From: Bin55 sp964572845
Lineage (GTDB): Bacteria; Pseudomonadota; Gammaproteobacteria; Pseudomonadales; Azotimanducaceae
NCBI GenBank assembly: GCA_964572845.1
Contig: CAZNFX010000009.1
Coordinates: 149,283-213,282, forward strand
DNA: 64,000 bases
Reading direction: 5' to 3'
The notes beneath the pieces are model-generated. The model made no database searches. It worked only from the letters and a program-made list of their open reading frames with translations, and was not told where the DNA came from. Both the position numbers and the translations under genes were made by a program. This document shows, one piece after another, positions 53,376 to 62,753 of the stretch (position 1 is its first letter; every line of letters begins with the position of its first letter).

Positions 53376-54548
53376 TTAGATGCCTATGTCTTGAAGGTTG
53401 TAGTCCTTTAACTCAACAATACGGCTTGAGTCCCAATGAAAGTCGTCCTCTCGATCTTGCAGCGGCTTGTAACTGTAGCGCGGTTCGTCGGGGAATCTCT
53501 GGTGCCGAGCATCGATCCCATACATAATCAACCGTGATCGCGAACGAATGTATTCTTCCGAATATACCGTTACAGGATTGTGGACGCCACCGCTCTTGAC
53601 GTTGAGAACCGAGCTGCGTCGATGGAATCCGAAGTTCAGAGTAACTCTGTACTTTGAGCTTGTATTCGCGAACGAGCCATGAATGGCTTGTCGATTTGTC
53701 ATCGCAACGTCGCCGGGATTGCACAGAAGTGGAACAGCGTCGGGTAGTCTGTCCGAGCCTGCTCGTTCCACCATTCCCTTGATATCGGCTTTACCTTTGG
53801 AGTGCGAACCTGGTACTACCCATAGACCGTTCTCGGCATCGCATCCATAAAGCTGGGCCATGAAATTGAACCCGTGCGTATTCTCATCAAGCTCTTCGTT
53901 TTCCCAGTGCGTCCAGCCATCCTGGTGCCAAGCTACAGATCCCCCAAGGCCAGGGTGCTTCACCCAAAGCACTTCGTTGAACGGAGTAAAATCCGGTCCA
54001 TGTATGGCTTCCGCCACTCGAAGTAGCTCAGGATGTCCATAGACACGCAAGTACGCTTCGGAGAATTGGAGTGCACCTGAAATCACTTGGATGATTTCGC
54101 TGGGCGCATCGTTCGGCGGATCCAGTTCGATCATCCGCGAAGGATGTCTACCATGCGCAGCGTTGGTCCCTCCAACTGGATCCGACAGTGGCTTTACCCA
54201 ACTGATAGTACGTGCCTCGCAATCAACGCCTAGTGCTGGACGTCCCTCCCGATCCTTCTTTGCTCCACGCGATACCGGAGTATTGCGCAATATCTCCGCT
54301 ACGTCTCTTTCAATGTCAGCAAGCTCTTCGGTACCGAGGACACCCTCAAAAACATAGAAACCACAACGTGAATATGCTTCCTGAATTTCGGGATGCAACT
54401 CATTGGTCTCGGTGAATCTGATCGGACCTCGATTTTTCAATTCGAGTGCGCGACGTGTACCCGCAATTCTGTACTCGACCATGGCGGCTTCGGCGTCTCC
54501 ATAGTCGTGGCGTGCTACCGCAGGAGGTGGTAAGAGATTAGTGGCCAT
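53376..54548 (-). CDS. Phytanoyl-CoA dioxygenase (PhyH) family protein 5
   Basis: The 390-residue protein has iron ligands in AWHQDGWTHW (His, Asp) and RQAIHGSFANTS (distal His), with an N-terminal part of about 70 extra residues. GGAGGATC lies 9 bases before the ATG. It is the middle gene of the sulfatase-PhyH-Gfo operon, so its substrate is probably a sulfated or desulfated carbohydrate or lipid (inference from context). Confidence 0.87.
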   Translation of the reverse strand: MATNLLPPPAVARHDYGDAEAAMVEYRIAGTRRALELKNRGPIRFTETNELHPEIQEAYSRCGFYVFEGVLGTEELADIERDVAEILRNTPVSRGAKKDREGRPALGVDCEARTISWVKPLSDPVGGTNAAHGRHPSRMIELDPPNDAPSEIIQVISGALQFSEAYLRVYGHPELLRVAEAIHGPDFTPFNEVLWVKHPGLGGSVAWHQDGWTHWENEELDENTHGFNFMAQLYGCDAENGLWVVPGSHSKGKADIKGMVERAGSDRLPDAVPLLCNPGDVAMTNRQAIHGSFANTSSKYRVTLNFGFHRRSSVLNVKSGGVHNPVTVYSEEYIRSRSRLIMYGIDARHQRFPDEPRYSYKPLQDREDDFHWDSSRIVELKDYNLQDIGI

Positions 54549-54585
54549 TCGATCGATCCTCCGATGTATTCCTTGCTTGATTTAG

Positions 54586-56037
54586 TCAACCTTCTAGTCC
54601 CAAACGTTCGAATTGCTCCTCTGGCGCATCGTTCCACTTCATGGCGTCGATCATCTTGCCCATTAGTCTGGCCTCGATAGCCGAATCCACAATGGGATTT
54701 GTTTGTCCCGGATCTGTGGACAAATCAAAAAGTTGTGTCTTGAACAGACCTTCCACTCCTCGCCCCCCTGCTGAGGGAATCCGCATCACCGGGCATCCCT
54801 TGGTAAATGGCAATGGCTCATTCCATTGCATGTCTGCAAGCTCTTCTGGGCTAAAAGGACTGCGCATGTGAGTCGGCATCAAGGTGTAGTGATTGAGTGG
54901 AGCGTTTTCTCCCACGGGGCCCCGCATATAGACATATCGACCGTCTGTAATGTTTACATGCGCTCCAAACATGCCATAGAGTGCTACATCGCGGATAGGA
55001 GTGTCAATGTCAATCAACTCAAGAAGGTCTGAGCCCTGCATGGATTCGGGATGAGCAATGCCAAACCAACTCAATAGAGTTGGACCAATGTCGATAGTTT
55101 GAGTCAAGTGCGATCGTCTAACTCCCGCTTTACCCGCACGCGGATCCCAGACGAAAAGTGGAATGTGGGCAGTTTCGTTGTACCAAGGCATACGTCCCTT
55201 TCCCCACCAATCGTGCTCACCAAGCAAAAAGCCATGGTCCGTAATGACCATGAGCATCGTGTCGTCCCACATGTCGTGTTCATCCATGAAGTCAATCACG
55301 GTGCCCAAGTAATGGTCGCACTGCGTCAGCAATGCGGCGTATTGATACTTCAAGTATTCGACGGCGTCGGGATCTTCTGTTACGCGCTGGTACTTCGGCC
55401 AGTCGAAGTGTGGGCCGTTCCAGTCGTAGTTGTACTTGTCCTTCCACTGCTTTAGAGTGAAGAACGGTTCGTGCGGATCAAACGTCTCGATCTGAAGAAA
55501 CCAATTGTCTTCACTCCAATTCTTTTCCAGAAACAATTTTCCCTCTGCAAAAGTCCGTGCCTGAGGCGTCAGACCCTCTTCCTGCATGTACTTGCGGTTA
55601 ACTTGGTCTTGTCGGGCGACTCGACCCAAGTGGTCGATGTAGGGTGGGTCTTTGACTTCTCCACGCCAAGCATCTCCCTCCTGACCTCGGAGATTGACCC
55701 AGCTCGAATAGCGATGGTGATAGGTTGCACCGCCATCTTCCCAATAGTGGTAGTGATCCGAAACCAAGTGCGAGTAAATTCCGTTTTGCCGCAATAGCGT
55801 GAAGGTAGAGTCGTCGAAGGGTTCGAATGGGCCCCAAGAGCGATGCAGGAAGTTGTGCCGCCCAGTATGAAGTTCGCGACGTGCGGGTATGCAGGGCATG
55901 CTACCGATATAGTGATTCTCGAATACGCATGCACGTTCTCCCAGGCGAAGAAAATTTGGCGCAAGCGTCCAATCGCACCCGTAGTTGGGAAGCATGTGTC
56001 TGTTAAGCGAGTCGTACATAACCATAATGGCTTTCAT
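54586..56037 (-). CDS. Type I sulfatase
   Basis: The 483-residue protein has the sulfatase signature CIPARRELHTGR near residue 49, where the Cys of C-x-P-x-R is converted to formylglycine. VMYDSLNRHMLPNYG at the N-terminus and MLMVITDHGFLLGEHDWWGKG supply metal ligands. No signal peptide is visible, so action in the cytoplasm is likely, after uptake of the sulfate ester. A strong site GAGAGGAGGATC precedes the ATG. It heads a three-gene operon. No formylglycine-generating enzyme or anSME maturase is in the window. Confidence 0.92.
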   Translation of the reverse strand: MKAIMVMYDSLNRHMLPNYGCDWTLAPNFLRLGERACVFENHYIGSMPCIPARRELHTGRHNFLHRSWGPFEPFDDSTFTLLRQNGIYSHLVSDHYHYWEDGGATYHHRYSSWVNLRGQEGDAWRGEVKDPPYIDHLGRVARQDQVNRKYMQEEGLTPQARTFAEGKLFLEKNWSEDNWFLQIETFDPHEPFFTLKQWKDKYNYDWNGPHFDWPKYQRVTEDPDAVEYLKYQYAALLTQCDHYLGTVIDFMDEHDMWDDTMLMVITDHGFLLGEHDWWGKGRMPWYNETAHIPLFVWDPRAGKAGVRRSHLTQTIDIGPTLLSWFGIAHPESMQGSDLLELIDIDTPIRDVALYGMFGAHVNITDGRYVYMRGPVGENAPLNHYTLMPTHMRSPFSPEELADMQWNEPLPFTKGCPVMRIPSAGGRGVEGLFKTQLFDLSTDPGQTNPIVDSAIEARLMGKMIDAMKWNDAPEEQFERLGLEG

Positions 56038-56114
56038 CGCTGATCCTCCTCTCCAATCCGATAAGTTCTCGTAGTTTCCTAGCTGTCAGCCAGCATCTCG
56101 AGCTCCCGGTACTC

Positions 56115-57197
56115 TCATTTCTTCTCAGGAAGCAGAGAAATTCCTTTTGCGCGCTTTTCCTGAATCTCTTCTCGCGTCTTGCGTATAGTGATATAGCGTT
56201 CTGGAGAACTCGGATGAGTCAGACCAAAACCAATGAATCGAACGTCCAACTCGCCCAATCGACGCCAAATCTCTTCGACGTTCTCCAAGTCAATATCCGC
56301 ATTTGCCAAGTAATACATAGCCAAGTAGTCAGCTTCTCTCTCGTAGCGTTTTGAGAATGAGATAGCACCCAAGCGTGCAAAGATTCCGTTCGCCCAAATC
56401 TTGCCAAACTTGGCTAGAGCCGCATCCAACAGACCACCAGCCGCCACTCTCGCTCTAGCTAGAGGAACATGGTTAGCAACATTGTGCGCCAACTCGTGGG
56501 CGAGAACCAGCTGGAGATCCCTCTTGTCCGGCATGAGCTGCAGCAATCCTGTGTGAATGGCAATGGTTCGACCGTTCGCCATCGCATTCACGGAATTGTC
56601 GCTAACTACAAGAATCTGTGACCGGCAGGTCTTCACCGGCGTCAGTTCTACTGTATGATCTGTCGAATCACGCCTAACTACGACTTCTATCGTCCCTGGC
56701 GCTTGCCTCTTCATGGCCCTGCGTAATAGACGACGCGCGTTGTCGCTGTCAGTAACTGGCTTTTCATTCACTTGCACTATCAAATCGCCAGTACGGATGT
56801 TAGCCATACCCGCAGGAGACTCTGGGGCCACAGCCCAAACGATGGCGTCCTTGCCGAGTGTTGTGTTGGCGTCTTGTCCCAACCCCATCATCGAGTGAAC
56901 TATCTTGGATTGTTGGGCGATCCAAAGGCCTGTTCGGTATTCGACAAAGCTTCCACACAATTCCAAGTTGCTTGTCAGAATTGGCCAAGCTGCTGTGGCT
57001 ACACGTTCGGTGCTCTGGACGAGAAGCTGTTCGGCCCGCGTTGCCTGAGTGCGCCTTTCTTCTTGGAGTTCCTCGAGAGCAATCGTGGGATGACGTGTCG
57101 CCACCATGCAACCCAAATTGCCAGTGACCAAGAAACCAATGATGAGAACAATGCAAAGAGTCAGAACGAGACCTCTCAATTCCTTTAGTTTCTTCAC
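56115..57197 (-). CDS. M48-family metalloprotease with PDZ domain
   Basis: From GTG at 57197 the protein has 360 residues; GGGGAG lies upstream, and the basic KKLKELRG then leads into a hydrophobic segment, forming a signal anchor or a poor lipobox (GNLGC). A PDZ domain follows (VAPESPAGMANIRTGDLIVQ), then the protease domain with LAHELAHNVANH (HExxH zinc site) and the downstream Glu in YEREADYLAMYY. The arrangement recalls periplasmic M48 quality-control proteases (BepA/LoiP-like) but with a PDZ before the catalytic part. A TTG at 57248 is an alternative start. Confidence 0.83.
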   Translation of the reverse strand: MKKLKELRGLVLTLCIVLIIGFLVTGNLGCMVATRHPTIALEELQEERRTQATRAEQLLVQSTERVATAAWPILTSNLELCGSFVEYRTGLWIAQQSKIVHSMMGLGQDANTTLGKDAIVWAVAPESPAGMANIRTGDLIVQVNEKPVTDSDNARRLLRRAMKRQAPGTIEVVVRRDSTDHTVELTPVKTCRSQILVVSDNSVNAMANGRTIAIHTGLLQLMPDKRDLQLVLAHELAHNVANHVPLARARVAAGGLLDAALAKFGKIWANGIFARLGAISFSKRYEREADYLAMYYLANADIDLENVEEIWRRLGELDVRFIGFGLTHPSSPERYITIRKTREEIQEKRAKGISLLPEKK

Positions 57198-57371
57198 CAA
57201 ATTCGTACTCCCCGTTAGCTCACGAATAATCGATTGGTTCGATGACAATTATGGGCAAAAGTGAATCGCACGAGTGCACCCTTGTATAGGCACCGCAAAT
57301 CCCAGCCGCATTCCTGAGTCACGTTTGACCATCACATACAATTTTCGCAATACCTCTTCGGCGGCAAACCA

Positions 57372-58250
57372 ATGTCAGAATTCTCCACTCTCAAAATTGA
57401 TCGAGTAGGTACTGATGAGCGCGTCGGGCGAATCACGCTCAATCGTCCCGAGAAACTCAATGCACTTTCTAGCGAGCTCATCTTCGAACTCAATGAAGCC
57501 TTACATGACATGGAGGCCGACGACAGCATACGTGTTCTTGTCCTACGCGGAGAGGGTCGTGCGTTTTGTGCGGGCTACGATCTTACGCCCAACCCAGGAG
57601 CCCCCGGTCCAAAACGACGCTACAAGTCGGCGGACTCTAAGCGACGGACACTAATAATGGGACTGCGCACGAGCATGCAACAAGTAACCGATATTCAGAT
57701 GTATTTCTGGAATATGGCCAAAGTCACTATCGCCTGCCTGCATGGCTATGCGGTCGCAGGGGGATGCGAGTTGGCCATGATGGCGGACTTAGTGGTTGCC
57801 GCAGACGATACGCAGATTGGACATCCAGGCCACCGAGGCTTGGGTGTTGCGCGAAATGGCGTAATTTGGCCACTTGTCATTGGGATGCGCAAGGCAAAGG
57901 AACTTTCTTACACGGGAGAGAATATTCTTGCGACAGAAGCCGAAGAAATTGGAATGATCAACTACGCGTGGCCCAAAGAGGAACTCGAAGAGCGAACAAT
58001 CGCGTTTGCCGATCGCCTGGCCAACATGACGGCAGACCACTTGGCTATCTTGAAATTAAACATGAACAGGTTCTACGAAAACATGGGCATCTATTCATCC
58101 GTTCGAAGCAGCACTGAGCACGATGCCATGGCTCAATTTACTGGCTATGCGTACGAATGGCGAGACCAGATGATGCAAAACGGATTCAAGGCTGCGCTCG
58201 AGTGGCGCGATGGACCCTACCGAGATACTGACACGTACAAGAGAAAGTAA
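57372..58250 (+). CDS. Crotonase-fold protein 2 (paralogue of the one at 20588)
   Basis: The 292-residue protein is very similar along its whole length to the crotonase at 20588 (shared blocks: ALHDMEADDSIRV, MYFWNMAKVTIA, MADLVVAADD, MNRFYENMGIYSSVRSST). It has the same exchange at the second catalytic position (GHPGHRGLG instead of a QPE-type motif), while GGCE is kept. The pair thus forms a lineage of its own within the family. It is 44 bases before the ankyrin gene, on the same strand. Confidence 0.83.
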   Translation: MSEFSTLKIDRVGTDERVGRITLNRPEKLNALSSELIFELNEALHDMEADDSIRVLVLRGEGRAFCAGYDLTPNPGAPGPKRRYKSADSKRRTLIMGLRTSMQQVTDIQMYFWNMAKVTIACLHGYAVAGGCELAMMADLVVAADDTQIGHPGHRGLGVARNGVIWPLVIGMRKAKELSYTGENILATEAEEIGMINYAWPKEELEERTIAFADRLANMTADHLAILKLNMNRFYENMGIYSSVRSSTEHDAMAQFTGYAYEWRDQMMQNGFKAALEWRDGPYRDTDTYKRK

Positions 58251-58294
58251 ATGGGACGCGATCGTGCTAAAGCACCTGCACAAAATCAGCACAC

Positions 58295-59923
58295 ATGACT
58301 GAAACTAAAGAACCTGCGTTGATCAGACCTTTTGAATTGCGCCCAGGGCAGCGTGATTGGCGCGGACATTGGAGTGCGGATGACGTCTGGAGCATCTTGT
58401 CTGCTGCACGCGACGGAGATGCCCAACGAATTCGTGATCTTCTCGTTAAAGACTCGACTCTCGTCGATGCGGACTATTGGTATACACCACCGTTGCACCT
58501 AGCAGTTCGAGAGGGAAACTTGGATGTTGTCAAGGTTCTAATCGAAGCGGGCGCGGATACGACCCATCGATCTCTGGACGGCAGCGAGACCCTTGCCGAT
58601 TTTGCACGCGATCGATCGCATTCTTCAGTTGCCAACTATCTCGAGCAACTGAACCCCCGGATGTTTGCAAGCGATAGGCCAATTCACGACGCCATTAAGT
58701 CAAGAAACCTAGAAACGGCAAGAGAGCTACTCAAAGAGTCTGCCCAATTGGCAGACGCACCAGGTTCTTTGGGACGAACACCTTTGCACTACGCAGTGGA
58801 AACAGAAGATGCCAAACTGGTACGGCTGCTACTCGATCACGGAGCGACAGTAGATACTCAGGGGTTTAGTAGCGACGATCGACTAGGAGGGCATGGATTT
58901 CGCCCAGTCGCACTGGCTCTATGGCATCACCCCTACTGGCGCCAACGCAACTGCTACGAGATAGCACGATTACTGATCGACAATGGCGCGCACTACTCCT
59001 TGCCGATTGCAGCAGCCTTTGGAGACGAGGATCGTGTGCAGGAACTCTTGGTGGGTGAAAGCGTCGACCCCAATTACGAGGAACCAGGCGGAAAGAGAGC
59101 AATCTCTGCCGCTGCTGAGAGAAATCACTTGCATGTGGTTCGCACGCTTCTCGACCACGGCGCACAACCCAACCTTCCCGAAGGTCCAAATTGTCCAAGA
59201 GGCTATGCATTATGGAGTGCTGCTCGATTTGGCTATATGGAAATGGCGAAGTTGCTGCTTGAGCACGGTGCGGATCCCAATGCACCTGTAGAGTCGTCGG
59301 GGTCTCCCACCGAGTCAGCCAAAGATACTCCAATGCGCAATCTACTCTATCGCTATGGAGGCCGTGTAGGTCTAGCTGCTCACTACCACCAGCAGAACCT
59401 AGATGTGATCGCGGCATTGTTGGACCGGTGTCCAGAGAAATTTTCGGAAACTGACATAGTGGACGGCTTCACCGCTGCAGTAAGCAACGACGATGAGGAT
59501 CTCGTTCGATTGCTGCTCTCTCGTGAAATGCGTTTGCCGACGCACGTAACGGGATGCCAGACTTATTTGTGGCGTTCGCTACGACTGGCCGAGCTGCTAC
59601 TTCAAAACGGTATGGATCCTAACCTTCCGAATTGGCAACTCATGCGACCACTCCACCACATGGCGGCTACAGGCAACACTGACGCCGCGAAGCTGTTTCT
59701 CGAATTTGGTGCAGACCCTACTCTTGTAGACGAGGAGTATCGATCAACGCCGCTTGGTTGGGCTGCACGAAAAGGACAGTTTGAATTTGCAAAGTTCTTG
59801 CTCGATCACGATCCTTCTCTTAGAGACCAGCATCCACCTCACGAACCTAGTTGGGCAGCACCAATAGCCTGGGCAAGTCGGCGAGGCCACCGAGAAATTG
59901 TGGATCTATTGAATGGAGCTTAG
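58295..59923 (+). CDS. Ankyrin-repeat protein
   Basis: The 542-residue protein has at least seven ankyrin-type repeats, for example TPPLHLAVREGNLDVVKVLI, TPLHYAVETEDAKLVRLLLD, HVVRTLLDHGAQPNLP, MEMAKLLLEHGADPNAP, DAAKLFLEFGADPT and FEFAKFLLDHDPSL. No signal peptide or catalytic domain is visible. Some repeats between residues 350 and 440 are degenerate. It is a protein-binding scaffold, cytoplasmic as far as can be seen. Ankyrin proteins of this size are common in host-associated bacteria but not proof of that lifestyle. Confidence 0.93.
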   Translation: MTETKEPALIRPFELRPGQRDWRGHWSADDVWSILSAARDGDAQRIRDLLVKDSTLVDADYWYTPPLHLAVREGNLDVVKVLIEAGADTTHRSLDGSETLADFARDRSHSSVANYLEQLNPRMFASDRPIHDAIKSRNLETARELLKESAQLADAPGSLGRTPLHYAVETEDAKLVRLLLDHGATVDTQGFSSDDRLGGHGFRPVALALWHHPYWRQRNCYEIARLLIDNGAHYSLPIAAAFGDEDRVQELLVGESVDPNYEEPGGKRAISAAAERNHLHVVRTLLDHGAQPNLPEGPNCPRGYALWSAARFGYMEMAKLLLEHGADPNAPVESSGSPTESAKDTPMRNLLYRYGGRVGLAAHYHQQNLDVIAALLDRCPEKFSETDIVDGFTAAVSNDDEDLVRLLLSREMRLPTHVTGCQTYLWRSLRLAELLLQNGMDPNLPNWQLMRPLHHMAATGNTDAAKLFLEFGADPTLVDEEYRSTPLGWAARKGQFEFAKFLLDHDPSLRDQHPPHEPSWAAPIAWASRRGHREIVDLLNGA

Positions 59924-59969
59924 TCTCGACCGGCACTAGTGAGACTAGGTCCCCCAATCAGTGTGCCAC

Positions 59970-60134
59970 CTAAACTTCGATCATGTCGAAGTCACTCTTA
60001 GGTGTTGCACATTCGGGGCACACCCAATCATCCGGTACGTCGGCCCAGCGAGTGCCGGGGGCAATTCCCTCTTCTGGCAACCCCTCTTCCTCGTCGTAAA
60101 TGAATCCGCATGTCATGCACTGATATCTATTCAT
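59970..60134 (-). CDS. Rubredoxin
   Basis: The 54-residue protein has the two CxxC iron ligands of rubredoxin: YQCMTCGFIYDEEEG and WVCPECATPKSDF. ATG at 60134 is well supported by GAGGAGG 6 bases upstream; longer readings are not. It is an electron carrier for, for example, alkane hydroxylases or oxygen detoxification. No such partner is adjacent. Confidence 0.95.
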   Translation of the reverse strand: MNRYQCMTCGFIYDEEEGLPEEGIAPGTRWADVPDDWVCPECATPKSDFDMIEV

Positions 60135-60521
60135 CGATGTCCTCCTCATGCACATTCGCTCGTCGGTCGTGCCGATCGGCAGAATGGCCAAATTCCCTTT
60201 GACGCTTGCGGTCCAGAATATTCGCGAGCGTAGTGATTTCTACCAATACAGTGACGAGCAACAAGCTCGGCGATGTGGCTATCGCTCATATGCGTGTCAA
60301 TTACTGGGATTCTCCACTGCGTTTCATGAACTGCGGGTCTATTATCTCCATCCCGTGAATTTGCTCCAATGAATCTTGACGTTTCATGGCCGAAAGAAAT
60401 CAATAGTCGCCTTGGCAAACTCTTGGGTCTGCTCAGTTCCTTAACGCTGCAGAAGAAGTATTGTGTGCGCGAATATACTCTTTCACCCTAATCTTCGTGC
60501 TGAGAAAGCACCCTAAACGCC
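60135..60521. other. Intergenic region between divergent rubredoxin and epimerase genes
   Basis: No gene is seen. A -10-like TATACT lies near 60472, about 45 bases before the epimerase GTG, without a clear -35. The rubredoxin ribosome-binding site is at its left edge. Confidence 0.45.
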
Positions 60522-61277
60522 GTGACCAACCGTATTCTTATAACAGGATTGAGCGGGCTTATCGGCCGTGCCCTCCTCCCAGAGCTTGCGTCCTACTCCT
60601 CAATTAGATCGCTGAATCGAAGATCCGTGGAGGGAGTCGAAACCTTTCAAGCGGATATAGCGGACTACGATGCCATCAGACCTGCATTCGATGACATCGA
60701 TGTGGTTGTGCACTTAGCTGCCAAAGCTGGCGAGAGATATTCGTGGAGCGAACTTCTTGATACCAATATAGCGGGAACATTCAATGTCGTGAAGGCTGCC
60801 GTTGAGGCGGGTTGCAAACGCGTTGTGTATGCAAGCAGCGGGGCGACTGTTTCCGGGTATGAACAGATTGAACCGTACAAGTCCTTGGTCAGTGGCGACT
60901 ACGCAAACGCGCCTTCAAGTTGGAATTTGATCGATCATAACTCGCCTACTCGGCCCTCTGGTGTATATGGTGGTACCAAGGTTTGGGGCGAAGCTCTGTG
61001 CAGGCACATTGCAGACACTACTGCTTTGTCGATGCTCTGTGTCCGGATTGGCTATGTGAATGACAAGAATCGACCTTCGCGTCCACGAGATTGGGCGATC
61101 TGGTGCAGCCAGCGAGACATTGTCAATGCATTGCTTTGTAGCATCGATGCCAATCCGAAGTTGTCTTTCGCTACGTTTTTTGTAACTTCTCGGAACAAAT
61201 GGGGCTATCGCGATCTCTCGCACGCTCAAAACGTAATAGGTTTTGTTCCAACTGACGAGGCTGAGTCGTTTCGGTAG
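60522..61277 (+). CDS. NAD-dependent epimerase/dehydratase (extended SDR)
   Basis: The 251-residue protein starts at GTG. ITGLSGLIGRALLPEL is the NAD-binding GxxGxxG motif, VYASSGATVSG carries the catalytic Ser, and GVYGGTKVWGEALCRH has the YxxxK pair. The C-terminal substrate domain is short. It is typical of sugar-nucleotide or uronate-dehydrogenase-like enzymes. It is 12 bases before modA, so it shares that operon although no functional link is known. Confidence 0.87.
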   Translation: MTNRILITGLSGLIGRALLPELASYSSIRSLNRRSVEGVETFQADIADYDAIRPAFDDIDVVVHLAAKAGERYSWSELLDTNIAGTFNVVKAAVEAGCKRVVYASSGATVSGYEQIEPYKSLVSGDYANAPSSWNLIDHNSPTRPSGVYGGTKVWGEALCRHIADTTALSMLCVRIGYVNDKNRPSRPRDWAIWCSQRDIVNALLCSIDANPKLSFATFFVTSRNKWGYRDLSHAQNVIGFVPTDEAESFR

Positions 61278-61289
61278 TTCGCCTCTTTC

Positions 61290-62078
61290 ATGCTTATCTC
61301 CTGCCCAATCGACGGTGGCTCGCGCTCTAATTTTCGTCTCATCGCGATTTCGCTGCTCATAGCCTCTTCGTCGTTGTCCATCGCTGAAGACGCCACAATC
61401 GCAGTTGCAACGAATTTCTTGCCCACGGCCAAGAAGCTGGCCAAAGAGTTCGAGTTGGAAGAGGAATATGAACTCAAGCTTGTCGGAGGCTCAACTGGCC
61501 AGCTGTTCGCTCAAATATCCCAAGGAGCTCCCTTCCATGCCTTCATGTCCGCTGACCAGGAACGAGTCTCCAAGCTAGTAGAAAGTGAGCTCGCTCTAGC
61601 CGATACCCAATTCACATATGCGAGGGGCAGGCTCTGCTTCTTGGTCTCTCCTAATCGAGAGCATTCCGAGTCACCCAAGAAGATTCTTCATGAATTATTG
61701 TTCACGCAAATTGCGATTGCCAATCCACGAACGGCGCCCTACGGGGCGGCCGCAGTGGAAGTTCTTGCCGAATTGGGGCTCGAGGAGCAAGCGCTCTCTT
61801 CAAAATTGATTACCGCCCAAAATGTTGGGCAGGCTTACGCAATGGTTTCAACGGGAAACTCTGATTTTGGCATCGTTGCGCTTTCTTCGGTTCTGAACGA
61901 CTCAGTGGACAACGACCAGTATTACTTGATTCCATACAAATTGCATGGGCCTATACGACAAGATGCTGTATTGCTCAAGCAGGGATCCAACAATCATTCC
62001 GCAAAGAGATTCCTAGAGTTTCTTTCAAGTCGGGAAGGCAAGGCAATCATTCGCGGCGAAGGGTATCGGTTCGATTGA
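61290..62078 (+). CDS. modA: ModA, molybdate-binding periplasmic protein
   Basis: The 262-residue protein has a Sec signal (FRLIAISLLIASSSLSIAED). The mature part keeps ModA features: VATNFLPTAKKLAKEFE, GGSTGQLFAQISQGAPFHAF, ANPRTAPYGAAAVEVL and NVGQAYAMVSTGNSDFGIVA. It binds molybdate or tungstate in the periplasm and delivers it to ModBC. The stop overlaps the TTG start of modB. Confidence 0.93.
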   Translation: MLISCPIDGGSRSNFRLIAISLLIASSSLSIAEDATIAVATNFLPTAKKLAKEFELEEEYELKLVGGSTGQLFAQISQGAPFHAFMSADQERVSKLVESELALADTQFTYARGRLCFLVSPNREHSESPKKILHELLFTQIAIANPRTAPYGAAAVEVLAELGLEEQALSSKLITAQNVGQAYAMVSTGNSDFGIVALSSVLNDSVDNDQYYLIPYKLHGPIRQDAVLLKQGSNNHSAKRFLEFLSSREGKAIIRGEGYRFD

Positions 62079-62752
62079 ACAGCGCAAACTTGGACGCCAT
62101 TTGGCTTACTGTACAACTAGCCACAACTACTACGGTCCTGCTGCTTGTTATAGGAACACCTTTGGCATGGTGGATTGCACGAACACGAAACCCCCTACGT
62201 GCGGTGGTGGAAGCGATTACTGCTTTGCCTTTAGTGTTGCCCCCGACGGTATTGGGGTTTTACCTGCTCCTGGCATTCAATCCTCACGCTCCCCTTGGTT
62301 CCTTTTTTGTGCTAGTAACCGGAAAAAGCCTTGCCTTTTCCTTTAGAGGACTGGTAGCTGCGTCCATTGTCTATTCGTTGCCTTTCATGGTGCAACCTCT
62401 TCGAGTGGCCTTTGAGGAAGTAGATCCCAACTTGCTAGACGCGACAAGGGTGCTTGGAGCAAACGCTTGGATGCGCTTCTTCGCAGTAGTTGTACCAATT
62501 TCAGCTCGAGGGTTCATAACAGCCGCTGTTCTTACCTTTGCTCATACGGTCGGAGAGTTCGGCGTAGTACTCATGATCGGAGGAAACATACCGGGCGAGA
62601 CTAGGGTATTGTCCATTGCGATGTATGAACATGTGGAAACGCTCTCCTATGGCGAGGCCCACCAACTGGCACTCTCACTACTCTTGTTCAGCTTTCTAGT
62701 TCTTGTAGGTGTCTACACGCTCAATCGCCGCAATCCGGTAAAGGTGGCTTGA
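62075..62752 (+). CDS. modB: ModB, molybdate ABC transporter permease
   Basis: The 225-residue protein has five to six membrane segments and the ABC-permease loop DATRVLGANAWMRFFAVVVP (EAA motif). It starts at TTG, whose last two bases belong to the modA stop codon (TTGA overlap). Translational coupling with modA is therefore very likely. Confidence 0.92.
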   Translation: MNSANLDAIWLTVQLATTTTVLLLVIGTPLAWWIARTRNPLRAVVEAITALPLVLPPTVLGFYLLLAFNPHAPLGSFFVLVTGKSLAFSFRGLVAASIVYSLPFMVQPLRVAFEEVDPNLLDATRVLGANAWMRFFAVVVPISARGFITAAVLTFAHTVGEFGVVLMIGGNIPGETRVLSIAMYEHVETLSYGEAHQLALSLLLFSFLVLVGVYTLNRRNPVKVA

Positions 62753-62753
62753 C

